From JADMIH01 sp035274425 (lineage in GTDB: Bacteria; Chloroflexota; Chloroflexia; QHBQ01; JADMIH01), in contig DATEOC010000082.1 of the NCBI GenBank assembly GCA_035274425.1, positions 124,001 to 188,000 on the forward strand: a stretch of DNA of 64,000 nt, read 5' to 3'. How positions within the stretch are numbered: the stretch's first letter is position 1; each line of letters starts with the position of its first letter. This document shows positions 24,775 through 32,957 of the stretch, in pieces. A program made the translations under genes and the position numbers. The notes below the pieces were generated by a model. The model was given only the letters and a program-made list of their open reading frames with translations, did not search any database and was not told the origin of the DNA.

Positions 24775-24884
24775 ATGAACGAACTTATCTTCCTGGTCGA
24801 GGAAGCCCCGAAGGTGGCTACACAGCCCGTGCTTTAGGCCAACCGATTTTTACCGGAGCCGACAAGCTAACGAGGAATAGCTAA
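24775..24884 (+). pseudogene. Broken HicB-like ('MNELIFLVEEAPEGGY') antitoxin gene
   Basis: The start MNELIFLVEEAP is the signature of a common HicB-like antitoxin family that continues EGGYTARALG..IFTEAD. Here one base is missing after GCCCCG, so the ATG frame stops at 24834. The shifted frame restores GGYTARALGQPIFTGAD, then ends at 24884. AAAAGGAGAG precedes the ATG. No HicA toxin follows. Confidence 0.75.
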
Positions 24885-24908
24885 CGCCAAGATAGGAGGA
24901 AGATAAAG

Positions 24909-25262
24909 ATGGATCGAGGGATTAGGACATTCGGTGGCTCATCAAGTGGAAGTTCATCACAAGGAGATTCCCCTCAAGGCGGCCCTAGCTCATCCTGGGC
25001 AGGGCAGAAATGGGAGTACAAAACTATATTGAGAACGCGCGGCTGGAGGGAAAAAGCTGGGAATGTACCTTGGCATAATCACGGAGCGTGGGATGTGTAT
25101 ATAGAGACCAAACTCTCCGAATTAGGAGAGGCAGGATGGGAGCTGGTTGCTATCAGTCCACGCTCTGGCATTTTAGGTGGTGTTTATAACTTAACGACTT
25201 CTCATGACTATGCTGGTTATACTGATGAGGAGTTATGGGTATTCAAACGCCCAAAGCCGTAA
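24909..25262 (+). CDS. DUF4177-like small protein
   Basis: 117 aa. The first 40 residues are Gly/Ser/Gln-rich and disordered. The rest (WEYKTILRT ... IETKLSELGEAGWELVAISP ... YTDEELWVFKRPKP) matches the DUF4177 pattern, in which Trp-Glu-Tyr opens and a 'LNELGxxGWELV' helix follows. The function is unknown; such proteins are often small cytoplasmic or lipid-associated factors. AGGAGGAAGAT precedes the ATG. It ends 14 bp before fdhA and could be in the same transcript. Confidence 0.65.
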   Translation: MDRGIRTFGGSSSGSSSQGDSPQGGPSSSWAGQKWEYKTILRTRGWREKAGNVPWHNHGAWDVYIETKLSELGEAGWELVAISPRSGILGGVYNLTTSHDYAGYTDEELWVFKRPKP

Positions 25263-25276
25263 TTGGAGAAACCTAA

Positions 25277-28200
25277 ATGGACAGTCGCAAACCCCGTCCC
25301 TTCTTCCAACTCCACCCCTCCCACTCTCCCCAACCCTTCTCCCCCATCTCCGTCGCCAAGCACTCACGCATACGCGACGCGGTCTCGGTGAACGGCGTAT
25401 GCCCTTACTGCGCAGTGGGGTGCGCCCAGCGCATCTACGTCAAGGGCGGGAAGATAGTAGACATCGAGGGGGACGAGCGCAGCCCCATCAACGAGGGCAC
25501 ACTCTGCCCCAAAGGCTCCAATACCTACCAGCTAACAATCAACCCGCACCGCCAGAAGCAAGTCCTCTACAGGGCACCCTACAGCGACCACTGGGAGACC
25601 AAGCCCCTCGACTGGGCGATGGAGCGCATAGCCCACCTCACCAAAGAGACGCGGGACTCTACATTCATCGAGCGAGACGAAGAAGGGAGCTTACTCAACC
25701 ACACCCTCGCCATGTCGCATCTGGGGGGCGCAACCCTCGACAACGAGGAGAACTACCTCATCAAGAAGCTCTTCAACAACCTGGGCATCATCGCCATCGA
25801 GAACCAGGCCCGTATATGACACAGCGCGTCGGTGCCCAGTTTGAGCACCACCTTCGGTCGAGGGGCCGCCACAACCTTCCAGGAAGACCTCCAGAATAGC
25901 GACTGCGTATTGATAATGGGGTCCAACATGGCCGAGGCGCACCCGGTAGGCTTTCGCTTCGTCATGCGGGCGCGAGAGCGCGGAGCGAAGGTCATCCACG
26001 TAGACCCCCACTTCAGCCGCACCTCTGCCTGCGCCACCCAGTACCTGCCCATCCGCACCGGCACCGACATCGTCTTCCTCGGCGGTATCATCAACCAGGT
26101 GCTCCTCCAGGACCGCTGGTTCAAAGAGTACGTGCAACACTACACCAACGCCTCCACAATAATCAACGAGGGATATGTGGACGCGGAGGAGAACGAAGGC
26201 ATCTTCTCCGGCTTCGATCCCGACGAGCGCACCTATCACCTCCACGACGCCAACTGGCACTACGCCGGCCAGGAACCGCCGCCCGCCGCCGACGCGCCTG
26301 AGCACGCCAAGATGGAGTCGTGGAGCCAATCCAACGCCGGCAGCGGCGATAGCAAGCCACAGCGCGACCCAACCTTCCAGCACCCCAACTGCGTACTGAA
26401 CATCCTCCGGCGTCACTACGCCCGCTATACCCCCGAAATGGTCGCTGACACCTGCGGCTGCACCGTCGAGCAGTTCATGGAGGTTGCCGAGGCGATGATG
26501 TCCAACTCCGGCAGGGAGAGGACGGGGGTCATCGTATACGCCGTTGGGTGGACGCAACACACCACAGGCGTGCAGATTATCCGCACCGCCGCGATGCTTC
26601 AGCTGCTCCTGGGCAATGCGGGCCGCCCCGGAGGTGGCGTCATGGCGATGCGCGGGCATGCCTCCATCCAGGGTTCCACCGACATCCCTACCCTCTACAA
26701 CCTCCTTCCCGGCTACCTCCTCCAACCCACCAAAGGCAAGCCACACGAGACTCTCAAAGGCTACCTTGAAAACGAAAAGGTGGACAAGGGCTACTGGTCC
26801 AACATGCCAAAGTTCATGGTAAGCCTCCTCAAAGCGTGGTATGGTGATGCCGCCACCCACGAGAACGACTACGGCTTCGGCTGGCTCCCACGCACGAGTG
26901 GCGACCACTCGCAGCTATGCACTTTCACCGAGATGTCGAAGGGGAAGGTGAAAGGCCTCTTCCTCATGGGGCAAAACCCGGCGGCTGGCGCACCCAACGC
27001 CCGTCTCAATCGCAAAGCTCTGACTGAGCTCGATTGGCTGGTCGTGCGCGACTTCTTCTTGCTTGAGAGCGCCACCTTCTGGAAGGAGGGGCCTGATAAC
27101 CCCGACCCCTCAAAGATAGGCACCGAAATCTTCTTCCTCCCAGCCGCTGCGGGCGCTGAAAAACCCGGCACCCTCACCAACACCCAGCGTATGCTCCAAT
27201 GGCATGACAAGGCGGTGGACCCCCCAGGCGACTGCCGCTCAGACCTCTGGTTCGTCTACAACCTCGGCCGCCGCCTGAAAGAGCTATACGCAGGTAGCAC
27301 CCAACAGCACGACCAGGGCCTCCTCAATCTCACCTGGGACTACGCCCAGGACCACCCCGAAATCCTCCCAGGCGGCTCACCAAGCCGTATCGAAGACGAA
27401 CCCGACGCCGAAAAGGTACTCCAAGAGATCAATGGCTACCATATTAGTCCAAAGTCGGGTGGTAAACAACACTCAGTCCTCAGTCCTCAGTCCTCAGTCC
27501 TCCTAAAGGGTTTTGAAGAGCTCAAAGACGACGGCACCACCGCCTGCGGCTGCTGGATATACTGCGGCGTCTACCCCGAAGAAGGACGCAACCGCGCCGC
27601 TCAGCGCCCTTCCAGCGCGGACGAAAGACGAAGGACGAAGGACGAAGTATCGTCGGAAGATACTGCACAAGCAGCAACCTCTCTAAATCCGCACTCCGCA
27701 CTCCGCACTCCGCACTTAGATTGGGCCTGGGCCTGGCCCGCGAATCGCCGCATGATGTACAACCGCGCCAGCGCCGACCCCGAAGGCAACCCCTGGAGCG
27801 AGCGGAAGCGCTATGTCTGGTGGGACACCGACGAGCAAAAATGGACCGGCTACGATACTCCCGACTTCCCGCCGGACAAGCCCCCCTCCTACCGCTCGCC
27901 TGACCGCGCACAGGGCATGGACGCCATAGACGGCGACTCCCCCTTTATCATGCACTCCGACGGCAAGGGCTGGCTCTTCTCACCCTCCGGCATCAAAGAT
28001 GGCCCCCTCCCTACACATTACGAGCCAATAGAGTCGCCAATTCACAACCCGCTCTACGCCCAACGCACCAACCCAACAGCTAAGATCCCTGACGTCCCCC
28101 TCAACCTAATCGCGGCTGCACCGACGACGGACGACGGACGACGGACGACGGACGACAGCAATCCAAAATCGGAGCCTTCCGCACTCCGCACTCCGCACTC

Positions 28201-28702
28201 CGCATTTCCAATCGTGGCGACCACTTATCGCCTCACCGAACACTACCTGAGCGGGGGGATGTCGCGCTTCGACAGTTGGCTCAACGAATTGCAGCCCGCC
28301 ATGTTTGTCGAGATGAGTCCGGAGCTTGCCGCCGAGCGCGAGATCGCCCACGGCGATTGGTGCGTAGTCAGCAGCCCGCGAGGCGAAATCGAGGCCCGCG
28401 CGATGGTGACCCCACGTCTGCACACCCTCACCATCAAGGGTGAGCGCGTTCACCAGATAGGCGTGCCTATCCACTTCGGCTATTCTGGAGAAGTCACGGG
28501 TGGGCAGGCCAACGAACTTATCCCTATAATCACAGAGCCGAATGTCTCGATGCACGAAGGGAAAGCATTCATGTGCGAAGTACGTAAAGGTCGCCTGGAG
28601 AAGCCCTCAGATGTCCCCTCGGTCCAGGTAGGGAAGCGCCCAAGCGAAGAGCCTATGCCCGATACGCCCCACCAGGCCCAACCGGAGGGGAGGACGGCGT
28701 GA
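25277..28702 (+). CDS. fdhA: Formate dehydrogenase catalytic subunit, selenoprotein (Sec181)
   Basis: A Mo/W-bis-MGD formate dehydrogenase alpha subunit, 1141 aa if the UGA at 25817-25819 is read as selenocysteine. The context NQARI-U-HSASVPSLSTTFG is exactly the FdhA active-site loop, and both halves lie in one frame. An N-terminal [4Fe-4S] motif uses Cys42, Cys45, Cys49 and Cys77. No Tat signal is visible, so a cytoplasmic face is likely. Formate is oxidised to CO2 and electrons pass to the Fe-S and NrfD subunits downstream. Residues ~724-813 and ~948-976 are foreign to the family: they are encoded by (CAGTCCT), (GACGAAG), (CACTCCG) and (GACGGAC) heptamer arrays and include DDGRRTTDD and NPHSALRTPH. 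Alternative: a frame interrupted by a true stop, which the conserved context argues against. Confidence 0.92.
25820..25860 (+). promoter_or_regulatory. Candidate bacterial SECIS element
   Basis: Directly after the UGA, GGTGC (25831-25835) pairs with GCACC (25845-25849) around the loop CCAGTTTGA, with further weak pairing outside. The spacing from the UGA (11 nt to the stem) is like that of the fdhF SECIS that binds SelB. This was seen by eye only. Confidence 0.6.
27447..27716. repeat. Heptamer arrays inside fdhA
   Basis: (CAGTCCT)n at 27473-27503, (GACGAAG)n at about 27618-27645, (CACTCCG)n at 27689-27715. A further cluster lies at 28120-28205: (GACGGAC)n then (CACTCCG)n. The frame is maintained through each. 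Confidence 0.88.
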
Positions 28703-28790
28703 AACCAGAGCGAAAATATACCAGCATTCTCAATGCTTCGGATAGTCCCCTGGTGCGAGATCATAAGCAAGGAATAATGGAGGCAAGGCT

Positions 28791-29486
28791 TTGAACGATT
28801 CAACCTTACGCATAGTAACCGGCGTATTCCTGATAGTCTCAGGACTCTGGCTTATCGTACCTTTTGAACTGCTGAGGCGCAGCTTTGAGTACCCCGATAT
28901 TCTACGCAAACCTACGGGCGAGATACTACGCAAGTATCACGCAGGAGGCAACAGACTCACCATCCTATGGCTCTTCTTCGCCCTGTCTGCCGTGCTTATC
29001 TTTCCCACAGCCCTACTGCTGCATGAAGTCATCGCCAACGCCAGCCGGGGTAGGGCTATCCCTTACCTGGGCATCGCTACTCTCTTTGGTATCCTGGCAG
29101 GTATATTCAACCTGCTCGGCTTGATCCGGTGGGTCTTCCTGGTCCCGCTGCTGGCTGCTAAATACGTAGACCCCAATTCCAGCCAGGCTACCCGCGACGC
29201 GACCGAGACCGTCTTTGAGGCATTTCACACCTATCTCGGCGTCACCGTTGGAGAGTTCCTGGGCTTCAGCACATTGAGCATCTGGGGCGCGCTGGTAGGA
29301 TTTGCCCTGATGGACGCGGCGCTCCTCAACCCGATATTAGCGCTGGTTGGCGTCATCTTGAGCATTGGCATATTCCTCGGTAACCTGGAGTTTGCAGGGT
29401 GGAAGCCCGCCGGGGCGATAGTCGCGATCAGCAGCGGCCTCTTCGCGGTATGGCTCATAGTCATAGGCACGGTGCTCCTGTTCTAA
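28791..29486 (+). CDS. DUF4386-family membrane protein
   Basis: 231 aa with about six membrane helices. The ending NPILALVGVILSIGIFLGNL then EFAGWKPAGAIVAISSGLFA is the DUF4386 pattern. TTG start with GGAGG seven bases upstream. The function is unknown. It sits between the catalytic and Fe-S subunit genes of formate dehydrogenase, so it is probably co-transcribed with them, but nothing shows that it is a subunit. A 28-bp palindrome follows. Confidence 0.75.
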   Translation: MNDSTLRIVTGVFLIVSGLWLIVPFELLRRSFEYPDILRKPTGEILRKYHAGGNRLTILWLFFALSAVLIFPTALLLHEVIANASRGRAIPYLGIATLFGILAGIFNLLGLIRWVFLVPLLAAKYVDPNSSQATRDATETVFEAFHTYLGVTVGEFLGFSTLSIWGALVGFALMDAALLNPILALVGVILSIGIFLGNLEFAGWKPAGAIVAISSGLFAVWLIVIGTVLLF

Positions 29487-29500
29487 AAGATTTCCGCTGC

Positions 29501-29528
29501 GTAGGGGCATGGCGCGCCATGCCCCTAC
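29501..29528. repeat. Perfect 28-bp palindrome, copy 2
   Basis: Identical to the palindrome at 16801-16828 (GTAGGGGCATGGCG plus its reverse complement). It lies 14 bp after the DUF4386 stop and 46 bp before the Fe-S subunit start. Confidence 0.9.
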
Positions 29529-29574
29529 ATGCCGCAATGTCAGTTTTGAAGCCTACTCTAATAAGGAGAAAACT

Positions 29575-30450
29575 ATGGATGAAGAAGTCAAGCCCGGCTT
29601 CTGGGAAGGGATCAAGCTGGTAGACCCCTCGCCCAAGCACAAAGCGATGGGCTTCTTCACCGACGCGACCCTCTGCATCGGCTGTAAGGCGTGCGAGGTC
29701 GCCTGCAAGCAGTGGAACGGCCTCCCCGCCGACGGTATGGAGTGGACAGGTCGGAGCTACGACAACACCGGCCACCTCTCCGCCACCACCTGGCGTCACG
29801 TTACCTTCACCGAAATTGCTGCGCCGACGAAGGACGAAAGACGAAAGACGAATGATGTAGAAACCGATACGTACTCCGCCCTGCGTCCTTCGTCCGTCCG
29901 CTGGCTATTCAACAGCGACGTATGCAAGCACTGCACCGAGGCCCCATGCCAGCAGGTCTGCCCAACAGGCTCTATCATACGCACCGAGTTCGACAGCGTA
30001 TACGTCCAGCAGGACATCTGCAACGGCTGCGGCTATTGCGTCGCAGCCTGCCCGTTCGGTGTGCTGGAGCGCAGCGAAGTCGACCACAAGGCGCACAAAT
30101 GCACCCTCTGTTACGACCGCCAGAAAGATGGCATCGAGCCGGCCTGCGCCAAAGCCTGCCCCACCGACTCCATCCAGTTCGGCCCCGTCGAGGAGTTACG
30201 CCAGCGGGCAAGAGAGCGCCTGGGCGAAGTGCGCGATAGAGAGCCACAGGCCTACCTGTACGGGGCGGACGACGCGGGCAACTACAAGCGACTCAACGCC
30301 TTCTTCCTCCTCACCGAAGAACCCGCCGCATACAACCTCCCTCCCGCGCCCACCATGCCCACCGCCTCCATGAAGCGTAAGTACATGTGGAGCGCTGCCG
30401 TCGGCATAGGTCTCAGCCTGGTCAGCGCCGTGGTGCTGGGGAGAAAATAG
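29575..30450 (+). CDS. Formate dehydrogenase iron-sulfur subunit (four [4Fe-4S])
   Basis: 291 aa. AAGGAG precedes the ATG at 29575. Four ferredoxin-type cysteine clusters are visible: CIGCKACEVACKQ, CKHCTEAPCQQVCP, CNGCGYCVAACPFG, and CTLCYDRQ with CAKACP. This is the FdhB/HybA-type electron-transfer subunit that carries electrons from FdhA to a membrane partner. A C-terminal helix (WSAAVGIGLSLVSAVVLG) anchors it to the membrane. Between clusters 1 and 2, PTKDERRKTNDVETDTYSAL is encoded by a (GACGAAA)n array and looks inserted. The gene order is fdhA, DUF4386, this gene, nitrilase, GNAT, nrfD. Confidence 0.9.
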   Translation: MDEEVKPGFWEGIKLVDPSPKHKAMGFFTDATLCIGCKACEVACKQWNGLPADGMEWTGRSYDNTGHLSATTWRHVTFTEIAAPTKDERRKTNDVETDTYSALRPSSVRWLFNSDVCKHCTEAPCQQVCPTGSIIRTEFDSVYVQQDICNGCGYCVAACPFGVLERSEVDHKAHKCTLCYDRQKDGIEPACAKACPTDSIQFGPVEELRQRARERLGEVRDREPQAYLYGADDAGNYKRLNAFFLLTEEPAAYNLPPAPTMPTASMKRKYMWSAAVGIGLSLVSAVVLGRK

Positions 30451-30466
30451 GGGAAAGCTAGACCAC

Positions 30467-31249
30467 ATGACAAAACTAAAGATCGCGCTCGCACAGATGC
30501 GGTGCGAGAAGGGAGACTGGCCGGGCAACCTTGAGCGTGCCGAACGGTACATGGCCGAGGCCGCTGCCGCAGGTTGCGATATTATCATATTCCCCGAAAT
30601 GGGTCTGTCGGGCTACAATAACCCCCTGACCTTCCCGGATAGCGTACAAACGATAGACTCACCATACGTTCAACACTTCGTGAGCTTGACGGCGAGTCAC
30701 AAAATCGCTGCATCAGGGGGCTTCATAGAGACTAATCCCGCAGGTAAGCCCTTTATCACGCAAATCTTAGCCCAGGGTGGGCGTATACTCTGCCACTATC
30801 GCAAAGTGCACGTCGTTGATGAAGAAGCTGACTGGTTCACACCAGGGGTGGAGATGCCGGTGTTCGATCTCTCCTTGCAAGGACGCAAAATAAAGTGCTC
30901 TCTTGCGGTATGCGCCGACAGCGACCGCCCTGATCTCTTCGCGACCTTTGCCCGCAAGGGTGTGCGCATCGTCTTCCACTCGTCCGCTCCCGGCCTCTAC
31001 AAACGTCGTATCACCGCTGCCGAGTGGCAAGATGGATACGATTGGTACAAAGGTTACTTGGCCGAGCGGCTGCCGAATTACGCACGCGACAATCGCTTAT
31101 ACATCGCCGTCGCGACCCAGACTGGTGCAACAGTTGACGAGGACTTTCCAGGAGGCTCCTTCATATTCGGACCGGATGGAGCTTGCCTGGCAGGCACGGA
31201 AGATTACTCAGAGACGCTGCTTGTCTACGAATTAGAAGTTGGTGATTAG
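30467..31249 (+). CDS. Carbon-nitrogen hydrolase (nitrilase superfamily)
   Basis: 260 aa. The Glu-Lys-Cys triad is intact: Glu44 in IIFPEMGLSGY, Lys113 in HYRKVHV, Cys149 in AVCADSD. The family hydrolyses amide or nitrile C-N bonds, or transfers acyl groups. The closest layout is the aliphatic amidase/carbamoyl-amino-acid type. It starts 16 bp after the Fe-S subunit gene and ends 14 bp before a GNAT gene, so it is in the formate operon by spacing. The link to formate is not obvious; a formamidase-like activity that supplies formate would be a simple but unproven explanation. Confidence 0.82.
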   Translation: MTKLKIALAQMRCEKGDWPGNLERAERYMAEAAAAGCDIIIFPEMGLSGYNNPLTFPDSVQTIDSPYVQHFVSLTASHKIAASGGFIETNPAGKPFITQILAQGGRILCHYRKVHVVDEEADWFTPGVEMPVFDLSLQGRKIKCSLAVCADSDRPDLFATFARKGVRIVFHSSAPGLYKRRITAAEWQDGYDWYKGYLAERLPNYARDNRLYIAVATQTGATVDEDFPGGSFIFGPDGACLAGTEDYSETLLVYELEVGD

Positions 31250-31263
31250 AGGAGATATACCGA

Positions 31264-31824
31264 GTGAGCACCTATTTCTGGCAAGGTAATCTCGTCAGGC
31301 TGAGGGCAGTCGAGCCGGGCGACTGGGAGCACTTCTACGAGTGGAACTTCGACAGCGAAACAGCTAGACAGACCTACTACCTCCCCTTCCCCAAATCGGA
31401 GGAGGCCACCAGGCGCTGGACTGAGCGTGAGGCTACCAAAGAGCCTGAGAACGATCTCTATCGCCTGGTGATCGAAACCCTACCAGGAGAGATGGTTGGT
31501 ACAATCAACACCCACTCATGCGACCCCCGCAACGGTACATTCGGATACGGCTTGGCTATAGGCGAGAAGCACCGCCGCAAAGGATATGCCTCCGAAGCTA
31601 TTACACTTGTGCTGCGCTACTTCTTCCAGGAACTGCGCTACCAGAAGGCCACCGTACACGTCTATAGCTTCAACGAACCGTCCATACGCTTACATGAGCG
31701 TCTGGGGTTCCAACTTGAGGGCCGCCTGCGAAAGATGGTCTATACCCAGGGCCAATACTTTGACGACCTTATCTTCGGCATCATGGCAGAGGAGTTTGAG
31801 AACGAGGCAGGAAAAGAGAGATGA
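31264..31824 (+). CDS. GNAT N-acetyltransferase (RimJ/RimL-like)
   Basis: 186 aa. GTG start with GAGGAGATAT upstream. The acetyl-CoA loop is in EKHRRKGYASEAI (the RxxGxA/G motif), preceded by the beta-4 strand FGYGLAIG and followed by NEPSIRLHERLGFQLEGRLR, the classic RimJ/RimL/SpeG ending. It acetylates an N-terminal or side-chain amine; the target is unknown. The last four bases overlap the start of nrfD (ATGA), so the two are translationally coupled. Confidence 0.82.
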   Translation: MSTYFWQGNLVRLRAVEPGDWEHFYEWNFDSETARQTYYLPFPKSEEATRRWTEREATKEPENDLYRLVIETLPGEMVGTINTHSCDPRNGTFGYGLAIGEKHRRKGYASEAITLVLRYFFQELRYQKATVHVYSFNEPSIRLHERLGFQLEGRLRKMVYTQGQYFDDLIFGIMAEEFENEAGKER

Positions 31825-32843
31825 GTGATCAAGAGCGAGGGGCCAGTCGCAATCCCCTGGGAGCGGCACACCTCAACCCTGCTGACGCATACAGCGATGT
31901 CCCGATCCTCAAGCGGCCCGTCTGGAATCACGAGGTTGCCGCCTACTTCTACCTGGGTGGTATCTCCGCAGGCGCGGCTTTAGTTGGCTCATTGGCTGAG
32001 GTGTTTAACAGCGAACGCTATAAGAAGCTCGCTCGCACCGCTCATTACGTCTCTTTTGCCACTTTTCTCCCCTGCCCTACCCTTTTGATAGACGACCTGG
32101 GAGTGCCATCACGCTTCCACCACATGTTGCGTATCTTCAAGCCCGCCTCCCCTATGAACCTGGGCGCATGGGCTTTCGCAATGCATGGCGCGGGCGCGAC
32201 CCTGACGGTCGGAAGGATGCTGGCCGCTGAAGGCAAGCTGCCCGTTGTCGGCTTCCTGTACAAACTACTGCCGGAGCAATTGCTCGTGGGGTTGGGCATC
32301 CCAAGCTCCCTCGTCCTGGCCGGTTACACGGGCGTGCTACTCGGCACGACCAGCATCCCTGTGTGGAACGCCAGCCCCCTCCTGGGCGCGCTCTTCACAG
32401 CGAGTGCCTTCAGCACCGGCACGGCAGCTACCAATCTTGCCAGCAACCTCAGAGGAGCGGGAGAGGAGGAGCAAGCGACGCTAGGCAAACTGGAAATGGC
32501 CTCCGGCATAACCGAGCTGGCCCTAATGGGCGGTTACATCGCCACTTCAGGCGCGGCAGCGAAGCCGTACCGCGAAGGTCAAACAGGCGCATTCATGGCA
32601 GGCGCGGCAGCTTCGATGGTAGCCGCTACACTGTTAGATGTCCTCGTCACCCAATCAAAGCGCCACAAACGACTATGGGGCGCTCTAGCCTCCATATCAG
32701 CCCTGGCTGGAGGCGCGCTCCTCCGATGGGCCGTCGTCCGAGCGGGCAAAGCCTCTGCCTCAGACCGCGAGGGCACGCTAGATGCGATGAAACCGAGAGA
32801 GAGTGTGTCAGGTTGGGGACCGGCGGTGAAACGTGATGCGTGA
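31821..32843 (+). CDS. NrfD/PsrC-family membrane subunit
   Basis: 340 aa. The start WNHEVAAYFYLGGISAGAAL is the NrfD signature; about eight or nine membrane helices follow. In polysulfide reductase and related complexes, NrfD subunits take electrons from an FdhB-like Fe-S protein to the quinone pool. With fdhA and the Fe-S protein upstream, this gives a membrane formate:quinone oxidoreductase. It lacks heme-binding His pairs of the FdnI type, as expected. The C-terminal ~30 residues are polar. Repeats begin at the stop codon. Confidence 0.85.
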   Translation: MSDQERGASRNPLGAAHLNPADAYSDVPILKRPVWNHEVAAYFYLGGISAGAALVGSLAEVFNSERYKKLARTAHYVSFATFLPCPTLLIDDLGVPSRFHHMLRIFKPASPMNLGAWAFAMHGAGATLTVGRMLAAEGKLPVVGFLYKLLPEQLLVGLGIPSSLVLAGYTGVLLGTTSIPVWNASPLLGALFTASAFSTGTAATNLASNLRGAGEEEQATLGKLEMASGITELALMGGYIATSGAAAKPYREGQTGAFMAGAAASMVAATLLDVLVTQSKRHKRLWGALASISALAGGALLRWAVVRAGKASASDREGTLDAMKPRESVSGWGPAVKRDA

Positions 32844-32956
32844 TGCGTGATGCGTGATTTGTGATATTAGTGTCTAACTGGTAATTCGTAATTCGTAATT
32901 CCCCAAGAACCTTTGCGCACTCTGCGTCTCCGCGGTGAAATCTGTCGTCTGTCGTC
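32832..32956. repeat. Composite dispersed repeat, copy B
   Basis: (GTGATGC)n, GATATTAGTGTCTAACTG, (GTAATTC)n, CACTCTGCGTCTCCGCGGTG, then (GTCGTCT)n. Blocks and order match copy A at 20529. The repeat begins inside the last codons of nrfD, as copy A begins at the end of fdhD. Confidence 0.85.
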
Positions 32957-32957
32957 C

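Noticed and set aside
25277..25819. fdhA split into two genes by a stop codon (pseudogene)
   Set aside because: The codon is TGA at the known selenocysteine position, with conserved residues on both sides in the same frame and a stem-loop after it.
25691..26908. 405-codon minus-strand open frame inside fdhA
   Set aside because: It is a shadow of the GC-rich fdhA coding frame. It lacks a ribosome site and any recognisable domain.
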